From Methanobacteriota archaeon (GTDB taxonomy: Archaea > Thermoplasmatota > DTKX01 > VGTL01): DNA of 64,000 nucleotides. Below the pieces are notes generated by a model. It worked only from the letters and a program-made list of their open reading frames with translations. It was not told the origin of the DNA and ran no database searches. The position numbers and the translations under genes were made by a program. Each line of letters opens with the position of its first letter. Positions within the stretch are counted from its first letter, which is position 1. The stretch covers positions 1-64,000 of the forward strand of contig VGTL01000007.1 of assembly GCA_016874675.1 (NCBI GenBank), given 5' to 3'. Positions 24,299-33,400 of the stretch are shown here, piece by piece.

Positions 24299-24432
24299 AG
24301 GCGCAGGGCGCGGGGGGTTCGGGGCCGTGAATCCTCATTACCCCCCTTGTCCCTTGCGCCTTGTCCCTCGCGCCTTCAGCCTTGCGCCTTGTCCCTCGCG
24401 CCTTCAGCCTTGCGCCTTGCGCCCTGCCCCCT
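24299..24432. repeat. Heptamer repeat with exact 28-bp tandem unit (R5)
   Basis: A short purine arm (GGCGCAGGGCGCGG) is followed by a long pyrimidine arm. The arm contains an exact 28-bp duplication at 24354-24381 and 24382-24409, itself four heptamers (TTGCGCC TTGTCCC TCGCGCC TTCAGCC). This is the clearest demonstration of the 7-bp period in the window. It lies upstream of the Lrp gene. Confidence 0.8.
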
Positions 24433-24698
24433 CCAAAAGCATTGCTTTAAGGCCAGCGACCGCCAAAAGGGGGGTAGAAACAGTCTGTGGAAGAGGTGGG
24501 TGTTCCATTTCTCGGCGGTCACTGGCCCTTCATCATGAGTTTCCATGTTATGGCGTCTTGCGGACGCCTCTCTGACCGCATACATTCTCGCAGGCACTAT
24601 AAATAATTTGCTGATGGATTCCGGCAGGAAGGCGACGGATAGCGAAAAGATGGCGAATAACGGCGCGGCAACCGGCGCCCTGCGCCCTGCGCCTTCCT
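24433..24698. other. Intergenic stretch with no convincing gene
   Basis: Together with the Lrp leader and repeat R5 this makes about 500 bases without a gene. Visible here are a short hairpin GGCGTC-TTGCG-GACGCC near 24553, an A+T-rich CTATAAATAATT near 24597 that could serve as a TATA box on either strand, and a few repeat units (CTGCGCC) just before the last pilin stop. A minus-strand ORF opening MYAVREASARRH at 24585 has no recognisable protein signature and runs into repeat DNA, so I do not call it. A small RNA is possible but unproven. Confidence 0.4.
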
Positions 24699-25562
24699 TT
24701 ATTTTATCCTCACCTCGACGACCGCCACGCCGAGGTCCAGCCGCCTGACCTTCATGAGGTCCAGGGCCACGAAGCCCGCCCCCACCGTCAGGTTGTACTG
24801 GGTCTGCCAGGTGAGGTTGGTGAGGGGGGTGGTGAGCGTCGAGTTGAAGTACCGGGCCCAGGCGCCGGGATAGGGGGTCGTGAGGTTCAGCCGTATGTTC
24901 CGGCCCAGGGTCCACTCGCCGCCCTCGTAAATGTTGGCGTCGCGCACGACGAGGCGGGTCTCGATGATGGCGTTCTCCGTCCCGGTGAAGGAGCTGAAGT
25001 CGCCCGCTATCGACACGAACAGCATGGAGACGGAGAGGTTGCCGCCGTCGTCCTTGGAGACGCCGAAGTGGGGCGGGGCGCGGACCGCGGCGTCGCGGGG
25101 CCCTGCCACGAGGATCGCCCCCTGCTCGTAGATGTAGGACTGCTGGTCGATGTAGTAGTTCTGCGAGGTGTAGGTAAGGTTGCCGCGGCTCAGGGCGAAG
25201 ATGTCGGCCGGGTCCGTCTGGTTGTGCACGGAGAGGCTGCCGTTGAACGGGTTGCTCACGATTCGGCCGGTGCTCCGGGAGAAGCCCAGGAGCGCGGAGG
25301 GGGCGTTGCCCAGGGTTATCTTGCTCGAGGTGGACACCGGGCTGTCCCGGAGCACCTGCGCGTCTATGTTCTCGCGCAGGGCGTAGAACTGCTCCAGCGT
25401 CCGCCGCATGTGCTGGGACTCGTCGGACTCGCCCCAGGCGGGGACGAAGACCACCATCACGATGGAGATCACCGAGCTGATGATGAGAAGCAGCATCACC
25501 GCCGTCACCGCGCCCGAAATGGCGTCCCGGTCGCGCCCCCAGCCGAACTTACGTCGCCGCAA
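24699..25562 (-). CDS. Small archaeal pilin-like protein 3
   Basis: A 287-residue protein with a class III (type IV pilin) N-terminus. A basic leader (RRRKFGWGRDRD) is followed at once by the hydrophobic helix AISGAVTAVMLLLIISSVISIVMVVFV. The globular part is beta-rich, with the signature YYIDQQSYIYEQGAILV shared by the two upstream small pilins (consensus YYxDQxxxYExGA). This resembles the haloarchaeal DUF7289-type pilin-like proteins (pattern only). It is the last gene of the pilin group, starting six bases after pilin 2 ends. Cleavage by an archaeal prepilin peptidase and incorporation in a filament, or use as a pseudopilin, is expected. Confidence 0.75.
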   Translation of the reverse strand: MRRRKFGWGRDRDAISGAVTAVMLLLIISSVISIVMVVFVPAWGESDESQHMRRTLEQFYALRENIDAQVLRDSPVSTSSKITLGNAPSALLGFSRSTGRIVSNPFNGSLSVHNQTDPADIFALSRGNLTYTSQNYYIDQQSYIYEQGAILVAGPRDAAVRAPPHFGVSKDDGGNLSVSMLFVSIAGDFSSFTGTENAIIETRLVVRDANIYEGGEWTLGRNIRLNLTTPYPGAWARYFNSTLTTPLTNLTWQTQYNLTVGAGFVALDLMKVRRLDLGVAVVEVRIK

Positions 25563-25568
25563 TGTCCA

Positions 25569-26489
25569 TCACGTCCGAAGCTGCATCTCCACTATCGCTA
25601 TCCCGAGCTCCAGGCGGGTCACGCCCGCGAAGGTGGCGTTCACGGACCCCGGCCCGACGGTGACCGAGTAATCGGCCGGGAGGAGCCCCGCATCCGGCCG
25701 CCCCAGGGCGGTGTTGAGGAAATCGGCCCAGGCGGAAGGATAGCCTGTGGTGATGTTGAGCGTGGTGCCCTTCCCGAGGGTCCAGTCGGTGCCCGAGTAG
25801 GTGGTGAGGTCGTAGACGTCGAGCGTGGTCTCCAGCTGCACGTCGCCAGTGCCCTCCCGGGCGGTGGCGGCCCCTCCCAGGGACACCAGCGTGATTGAGA
25901 CCGTGTAGTTGCCGTCGGCCTCCCTCCGGGCCTCGACGTGCGGCCCGGCCTTCATCACGGCCCGGCCACCCTGCACTATCAGGAGCGCGCCGTTCTCGTA
26001 AACGAAGGTCTGGTCCACGTAGTACGTGTTGGCCGAGGAGTAGGTCAGCTGGCCCCGGGCGATTCCCTGGGAGTCGTTCCGGTCGGTGGTGTTGGAGACC
26101 ATGTAGACCCCGGTTTCGGGCCGGAACCTGAGGGCGCCCGGGGCCCTCGTGATGTGGAAGACCGGGCCGCCCTCGTCCCCGATGGTCAGGCGGGTCGTGT
26201 AGGTCGAGCCCTTGCCGGCGAGGATCTGGACGTCGATGTTGTTTTTGAGCTCGAGCATCTGCGTCTGGATGCGCTTGAGCTGGGCCGCCTCCGTGTCCTT
26301 GCCCCAGATGGGCACGTAGATGCTCATGAACATCGACATGGCCCCCACGGCCACCATCAGGATGAGCAGCGTGACCACGATGCCCGAGGCCGCCCGGCGG
26401 TCCCGGCGCCAGTGGTGCCTCAGGGTGCGGTGGGAGGTGAGGGGCAGCGGGCAGCAGGGAGCGGTGACGGGATGATTCCCGTCGTCCAC
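25569..26489 (-). CDS. Small archaeal pilin-like protein 2
   Basis: About 306 residues from the only in-frame alternative start found (GTG 26489); no ATG exists upstream of the core. The pilin part is clear: basic HHWRRDRRAASG, then the helix IVVTLLILMVAVGAMSMFMSIYVPIWG, then a beta-domain with the shared motif TYYVDQTFVYENGALLI. The first roughly 25 residues are translated from the repeat element R7, so either the leader was created by the repeat or the true start is a rare codon such as the CTG just before RHHWRRD. It is co-directional with pilins 1 and 3. The ORF-track extension to 27416 is noise from the neighbouring gene. Confidence 0.65.
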   Translation of the reverse strand: MDDGNHPVTAPCCPLPLTSHRTLRHHWRRDRRAASGIVVTLLILMVAVGAMSMFMSIYVPIWGKDTEAAQLKRIQTQMLELKNNIDVQILAGKGSTYTTRLTIGDEGGPVFHITRAPGALRFRPETGVYMVSNTTDRNDSQGIARGQLTYSSANTYYVDQTFVYENGALLIVQGGRAVMKAGPHVEARREADGNYTVSITLVSLGGAATAREGTGDVQLETTLDVYDLTTYSGTDWTLGKGTTLNITTGYPSAWADFLNTALGRPDAGLLPADYSVTVGPGSVNATFAGVTRLELGIAIVEMQLRT

Positions 26490-26562
26490 CGCTGCCCGCT
26501 GCCCGCTCCCCGCTCCCCGTTCCTCCCGCTGCCCGCTGCCCGCTGCCCGCTGCCCCCGTCCG
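26436..26562. repeat. GGGCAGC-type heptamer repeat, two-arm copy (R7)
   Basis: Left arm GGGCAGC GGGCAGC AGGGAGCGG; right arm CCGCTGC CCGCTGC CCGCTCC CCGCTCC, then CCGCTGC x4. The heptamer is a variant of the GGCGCAR family, and the same variant recurs at 50822-50980. It sits between pilin 1 and pilin 2 and overlaps the likely 5' end of pilin 2. Confidence 0.75.
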
Positions 26563-26563
26563 A

Positions 26564-27445
26564 TCACTTCGACACCCTCGTTTCCACGACGCTGAACCTG
26601 ACGGTGAGCTGGGAGACGCTGTATATATTGAACGTGAAGCCGGTGGCGGACCAGGAGACGCTGTAGTTGGAGGAGGTGAGGTTGGCGCTGGCGGAGGCCG
26701 AAAGCACCGAATCGGTCAGCCAGCTCGCCCAGCCGTCCCCGCAGGTGGTCGAGGCGTTGAAGGTGATGTTCCGGTTGGACGGGAACGGTATCACGGTCTC
26801 CTCGGTGTGGACCACGCGCGTCTCGATGCCGGCGCTGCCGGTGCCGGTGATCTGGGCGGAGTCCCCGTACAGGGCGTATATCGAGAAGTGGACGTTCAGC
26901 GCCCCGTTCCCGTCGCGGGAAAAGCGCGGCTCCGAGCCCTCGCGGAAGGTGGAGCAGGTCCCCTGCCTGACGATGACGGCCCCCTGCTCGTAGATGTGCT
27001 CCTGGTCGACATAGTAGGAGTTGCGCGACTGGAAGGATATCCTCCCGCGGCCGATGCCGAAGACGTCGGACACGTTGTCGGCGTCGTGGAGCTCGAACAC
27101 GCTGCCGCTGCTGTCCAGGGAGAGCGTCCCCTTGGACGGCTCGCCCTGTATGCCCAGAAACGAGCTCGTGGTCCCGGAGGTCATCACGATGTGGTAGTAG
27201 AGGCTCCCGGCACCCTCGCCCTGGTCGATCTGGTCCTCGATGCCGTCCCGCACCGACTGGAACTGGTTGGCCACCTTGTTCATGTGCTCGGCCTCGGCGT
27301 CCTTGGACCAGGACGGGACGTAATACAGGGCCACGCCGGCGAGCACGGTGGTGATGATTATGACGAACAGCACCGCGGTGACCGAGCCGGCTATGCCGCC
27401 CCGGTCCCTGGCCCACCGGGCCCTCACCGGACGATCCTGCCTCAC
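26564..27445 (-). CDS. Small archaeal pilin-like protein 1
   Basis: A 293-residue protein. The basic leader RARWARDRGG is followed by the helix IAGSVTAVLFVIIITTVLAGVALYYV, typical of archaeal type IV pilins. The globular part carries SYYVDQEHIYEQGAVIV, the motif shared with the other two small pilins, and two cysteines (GTCSTF and STTCGDG) that the others lack and that could form a disulfide. It begins 43 bases after the third giant gene ends and has its own TATA box overlapping that stop, so it can be expressed separately from the giants. Confidence 0.78.
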   Translation of the reverse strand: MRQDRPVRARWARDRGGIAGSVTAVLFVIIITTVLAGVALYYVPSWSKDAEAEHMNKVANQFQSVRDGIEDQIDQGEGAGSLYYHIVMTSGTTSSFLGIQGEPSKGTLSLDSSGSVFELHDADNVSDVFGIGRGRISFQSRNSYYVDQEHIYEQGAVIVRQGTCSTFREGSEPRFSRDGNGALNVHFSIYALYGDSAQITGTGSAGIETRVVHTEETVIPFPSNRNITFNASTTCGDGWASWLTDSVLSASASANLTSSNYSVSWSATGFTFNIYSVSQLTVRFSVVETRVSK

Positions 27446-27479
27446 CCTTCTCGCTCCCGAATTATCATTGTTTCATTGC

Positions 27480-27489
27480 CTTTTATAGT
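27480..27489 (-). promoter_or_regulatory. TATA box of the small-pilin genes
   Basis: The minus strand reads ACTATAAAAG about 35-44 bases before the ATG at 27445 and touches the stop codon of the giant gene. This suggests a second promoter inside the pilin cluster. Confidence 0.55.
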
Positions 27490-30400
27490 TATTCTGTCGG
27501 GAACCAACAGTCGCCCGGGCGAAAACGACGCTCGACCGGCAGGAACCGGGTCGCGGGACCGGCCGGAGCCCCCGACCCTTCCGGTCCGGCCGGCTCCGGC
27601 GGGACCCGTGCCCCGTCGTCGGTCCCGGTCACGCCCCGACCGCCTTCCGCCGAGGGCCCGTCGTCGCAGGAGCGCCCGGTGCCGGGCATCGAGGGTGCGC
27701 TGGCCGCCGACCGTCCCTGCCCGGTCGTGGTGTTACCCGTCACGGTGACGTCGTCGATGAAGAACCCGCCGAACCCGGCGCCGAGGTCCTGGTGGTGGTT
27801 GACGGTGTCGTTGCGCGTGACCACGCGGAAGCGTATCTGTATGACCGAGCCGGCCCAGCCCGAGAGGTCGCAGTTTAGGCGCGTGAGGGTGCCGGAGCTC
27901 ACCCAGTTGCCCCCCAGGTTCACGCCGGTGTAGCTCGTCCCGTCGGGCCCGGCGGCCTCCGTCCCGGAGACGTTCCAGGCCGAGCGCACGCCCATGTTGA
28001 GCTGGCGCCAGCTCAGGCCGTTGTCGCCGGAGACCTCCACGCGGAACCCGTCCGGGGGCCTTCCCTCGGGGTAGAGGATGTTGAAGCGGAACAGGGCGTT
28101 GAGCCGGACGTCCTTGGCGCGGCTGAGGTCTATGGGTATCGTGACCAGGCTGTTGTCCAGGCCGCCCTTCAGGGTGTCGATGCCGGCGCGCGGGTTGTGG
28201 TTCCACCAGGCGCGGGTGCCGCTTGCGGCGAACCGGCCGTCGGCGTAGTCGTCGCCGTACATCAGGCCCTCCTGCACGAGCTCCCACTGGTCCGTGGCGG
28301 CGGCCGTCACCGCCGCAGCGTCGGAGCGCTGGACGCGTATCTCGACGTCGTCTATGGCCCAGCCGAAGCCCGTGCCCCCGCCGCAGAACAGGTACAGGAA
28401 CCGGACCCTCACGTACTGCTGGCCGATGTACGGGGACAGGTCCGCCTGCACGAAGTCCCAGGTGAACTTCCCGGCGCCGGATATCCCGTTCCAGCACCAG
28501 CGCATGTCCGTGCCGGCGCCGTCCCTGAGGTGGGCGCTGCCCCACTCGGAGATCTTGAGGTTGTTGGGGTAGGGCTGGGTGGGCGCCAGGTAGCGGTAGG
28601 TCCAGGGCCCGCCGGCGCCCGGCGCCGTGCCGACCTGGAGCACGCCCCCGTTGGAGCCGACCTTGAGGTTGTACTTGTGCCAGAAGGTGAGCTTGGCCGA
28701 GGCGACGCCGGTCAGGCCGAAGGTCGGCGTGGTGATGGACTTGTCGCGCGGGACCTCGTCGCCGTCGTTCCAGTAGGAGGTGAAGCTCTGGGGCGGCGGC
28801 CCCGCCGGCGGCGTCACCGCCGTTATGAGGACGTCGTCCACGGACCAGCCGGTGTCTATGTTGTTGTCGTTGTTGGAGACGAACCGGAAGCGGAGCCTCA
28901 TCTGGTTGGTGAGCGGCACGGTCCCCGAGACGGTCATGTCCAGGCCCAGCACCGCAGCCCAGGTGTTGTTGTTGGTGTCGGACTGCCACACCGTCACCCA
29001 CGTGGCGCCGTTGTCGTTGCTGATGTCGGCGTAGCACCAGTCGTCGGCGAAGACGTCCGTGCGGTGCCAGAACGTGAGCAGGGGCGAGGTGTAGCCACCC
29101 GAGAGGTCGAAAATAGGGGAGACGAGGGTGTCGTCGTCGTTCTTGCGGTACTGGTTGCCGGCGTCGCGGTAGCACCGGTACGAGTAGCTGTCGGTGTGTG
29201 CCCAGGTCGTGTCCCGGTGCCAGTAGGAATCGGCCGGGGCGGCGTTGGTGATGGTCCACCCGGGCGGCGGCTCCAGCTCGAAGCCCTCCTGGATGAGGGT
29301 CACGGTGGCCTGCGGCGCGGCGGCGCCCTCCCCGCTGCGGCCCCAGCCGAGGGTGCCCGTCACGACCACGTCGTCCACCGACCAGCCCTGGGCGTTCGTG
29401 TTGCCGTCGGACCACATGCGGAACGCCACCTTCATCTGCGAGGTCGGGGTTAGGGCGTTGAGCAGGACGCCGGTGACGGACGCCGGGTTGGCGTTGTTGG
29501 CCCCCTGGATGTTGTTGGCGAAGCACTGGACGCCCACCCAGGTGGCGCCGTTGTCGTTGCTCAGGAACACGAAACCGGCGTCGAAGCCCCCGGCGCGGCG
29601 CATCGCCGGGCGGTGCCAGAAGCCGAGCTGCAGGTCGCGGTAGCCGTAGGCGTCGAAGGTCGGCGTGATGAGCCAGTCGTCGTTCCAGTTGGCGTAGGAG
29701 CCGACGCCGTCGTAGCATCGCCAGGAGTGGATTCCGGAGCCCCTGAAGTCGTTGGTCTGGTACCTCCAGAAGGTGCCCGCGGCGGCGTAGTTGCGGGTCG
29801 TCCAGCTGCCCGCGCCGGGCTCCATGTTGTCGGAGAAGAGCACGATCCTGGGGCTTGAGCCCGCCGCGTCGGGCGGGGGGGCCGGCCGGGCCGCCGGCGC
29901 GCCGCCGCGGCCCAGAGTCTGGGCGAGCTCCTCTATCTTCCTGGAGATGTTTTCGAACACCTGGGCGATGTCGCTGGGGCCGGGCGAGTAGTAGTACCAC
30001 CCGCCGCCGCCGGGGGTGATGTTCGCCTCGGCCGCCAGGTTCACCATGTTCGTCCTTATGGTGGCGGTGATGCCGGCGCCGTAGCCTATGAGGAACACCG
30101 GTATCGGCTGGGTCTTGACGATGGCCATGGCGGCGGCCAGGCCGGCGGCCACGCTCGGCTGGTCCGAGTTGCTGTCCCCGTCGGTCAGGACGACTATGCA
30201 GCGCACTCGGGTGTTGTCCCCGTAGTCCCGGATGTACCTGTAGCTCACCACCACGGCGTTCCAGAAGGGCGTGCCCCCGTCGATCGTTATGTTCACGATG
30301 CCGTCGGCAAGCAGGCTCTTGTCGCCGGTGAGCGGGGTGAACAGCCTGGTGTAGTAGGGCGTGAGCGGCGGGTTGGGGGCGCTGTTGAGCGGGTAGTTCG

Positions 30401-33400
30401 TGGTGAAGGCCGCTATCGCCCCCCGGTCGCTCGTGTGCATCCGGTTGACGAACGTGAACATCGCCGACTTGGCGCCCTCGGCCCTCGCCGGCGTGTCCCA
30501 CTCCATGGACCCCGTGGCGTCCAGCGTCAGGATGACGTCCACCGGCGTGCGCGAGGTGGCGACGGGCTCGTGCATGTAGAACGCCCTGTCCTGGCTGTGG
30601 TACTGCTTCGTGATGTTCGCGAGGCTGGCGTTGTCGGTGGTGTTCCTCCAGCCGTTGTACTCGGCCCAGCTGCCCAGAATGTCGCTTGCGACCGGCCCGG
30701 GGTCGAGGTACTCCAGGGTGGATTCGCCGTTGATGCGGGCGATGGTGGAGCTGTGGGACCACTTCCCGGTCCCGTCCTCCATGTCGTCGTAGAAGAAGTA
30801 TACCTGGAGGTTCACCCGGGCGTCGTTGTTGAACTCGAAGACCTCCCCCAGGAGGTCGTCGGGGTCGACCCGGACCGACATCACCCGGTTGCCGGCGAAG
30901 AGGGGCGTCCAGATGACCTCCACGAGGGCGAAGGAGTCGTGCTCCACGGAGATGGAGACCGAGTCTATCACCGTGCCGCCGTCGCTGAAGCGCACCACGG
31001 CGTCGCCGCGGGTCCCGCCGGGGTTCCAGACCCTGGCCTTGAGCATGTAGGATTCGCCCATCATGGGCTTCATGTCCCGCAGGGGCTGCAATGTCGTGTG
31101 GAAGAGGTCCAGGTGGGTGATGCGCAGCTCGGTGCGCTCGTCGTACATGTTGAACCAGCCCATCACTAGGTAGGCGAGCTCGGCGTTGCAGTCCTCGTTG
31201 TCCGTGTAGGAGATGAAGCTCGGGTCCCAGCCGAAGACCACCGTGCGGAAGTTGGCGGTGACGTTGTCGTGCCTGATCGCTATGAACGGCCGGGAGAGCT
31301 GGACGTCGTCCACGCGGGCCGTGCCGGTCCCTATCGCCACCTCGAAGCCGTCCACCTCCCGGATGTTGAGGCCCCCGCCCGCGCCCTCGCGCAGGTCCAG
31401 GAGCAGGTCCCGGGTGACGGTGTGCCAGCCGTTGTCGGCGGTGTAGGCCCCCAGGCCGTGGTGCACCGGCTCGGCCCCCAGGAGGCTTGTGTCCGAGTTC
31501 GTGTAGGTGAGCGTGTGCTTCGTGCCGACGGTGTCCGTGAGGTGCCAGACGAAGGTGTAGGGTATGGCCGAGCGGAAGCTCCACCGGGCGACGGAGCGCT
31601 GCTCCTCCTTCCAGGGCAGCGAGTTGGGGTTCTGGTCGGACGCCTGGCTGAAGTCGCCCACGATGAAGGAGTTGGGGTTGATGTGCGCGCCGGTCCGGGC
31701 GACCTGTATCACGTTCTGGCCGCGCAAGGGGTCGTAAACGTTGGTTATCGTGGAGGAGGTCAGGGGCTGGACGACGCGGGCGTACCAGCCGGCGGTGGTG
31801 CCGTCCTTGCCGTCGGAGTAGACGATCTCGTTTGGGGTTGTGATGTCAGGCATCGGCTTCTGGTAGAGCATGCCCAGGCCGTCGTTGTAGGGGACGAGCT
31901 TGTGGGCGGCGTCGGCGTAGGTGGGCGTCGCCGGGTACCTGGTCCCGTGGGCGATGGGGTCCAGGTTGGCGCCCTCCAGGTGATCGGGCGTCCTCTGCCC
32001 GACGGGGTTGTCCACCCGCGCCAGCCGCAGGTAGTCCCGGACGAACGGGTCGGCGCCGCCCGTGTAGTCGCCGTTGGGGACGGCCCGGGGCCCGACCAGC
32101 CACAGGTACCGGCCGTCCCCCTTGTCGAGGAAGGTCTTGAGGCTGGCCTTGTCCGTGGCGGTGAGCGCGTTGCCGGCCTGGCCGGTCACCCATATTATGG
32201 CGTTGTAGAGCTCCATCTTGGCGATTCCGGGGCCGTCGCCCGCGCCGGTGGTGTTGACCTGGTCGTAGGTGTAGCCCAGAAGGTCGAACGCCCGGGTCAG
32301 GTTGGCGGTCGAATCGTAAAAGAGCCCGCCGTTGTTGGGGCTGCCGTCGTCGTCAACGACCAGCGTTCCGTAGCGGACGAACACGGTCCGGGCGAGCGAG
32401 GCCGCCACCTCGTTGTTGTTCTCGTTGAGCTCCTGGATGTAGTCGTAGGGGTCGACCTTGCCCAGCACGGTGTGCTCGCCGATCCGGTCCGCGATCCAGC
32501 CCATGGTCACCTTGATGAAGCCGCCCCGCCCGGGCACCTTCAGGCTGGCGTTGCCGGTGTCCTGCGGGATCCATATCTCCGAGGTGGGCGGGTCGAGGGT
32601 GGTGTTGCCCCCGCCTGCCTCTATCGTCACGTGCACCGGGTCGAACACGATCCCGTCCACGTAGAACCCGACCTGGAGCTGGGGCCGGCTCTGGTCCACC
32701 GGCTCGTCCCCGACGCCGTTGTTTCGCAGGTACATCGTGATGTTGACCATCTCCATGAACGCCGGCGTGGTCTTGCTGAACCGCTGGTCCGAGACCCCGA
32801 GGTCCCGGCCCCAGGCGGCGCCCACTCCGAACCACTCGAGCATCTCGTAGGTCATAATCGAGCGCTCGTTGGGCGACCTTATGCGGGAGGGCTCGAACCC
32901 GAAGAGGCAGGTCTTGTAGGTGTCGTCGGTCGGGGTGCCGTTGGTGGTGGCGTTGAACAGGATGGCGAAGGCGTTGCCGCCCCCCGACTCGTTGAACACT
33001 GCCGCGCCGGTGGGCAGGAGCCTCATGGTGTCGGAGCGGTCCGGAAGGCCGGTGGGGAAGGGCAGGTCCATGACCATGTTGAAGCCCGCCATCGGGTTCC
33101 GGCCCTCCACATCGTTCGTGAGCCCCACGTTGAGATGGCCCAGGGGGGTGGCCGGGCTCACCTTCATGTATGTGTTGAGGAAGGCGTTGGTCCGGCCCAG
33201 GCCGCTCAGGACGTCCTGCCCGATGAGCCAGAGCTTGCCCTTGTCGTCGAGGTAGCGGCCCAGCTGGACCTGGTCGTTCGCCGTGACCGTGGTCCCGGGC
33301 TCGTAGCCTGTGAGCCAGATGACGAGATCGTAGTCCACGAGGGGCCTCTCGCCGGCGTCGAAGAGGGGACCGTCCCCCCCGCCCGGGACCGTGTGGACCG

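Noticed and set aside
24500-24560. C/D-box-like ATGATGA in the minus strand of the intergenic region
   Set aside because: No suitably spaced CTGA boxes were found, so a guide RNA call would be speculation.
24541-24600. Shared 12-mer GAATGTATGCGG between this region and the transposase start at the left edge
   Set aside because: A 12-base match is expected by chance several times in 64 kb, and the following sequence aligns only weakly, so a transposase fossil is not supported.
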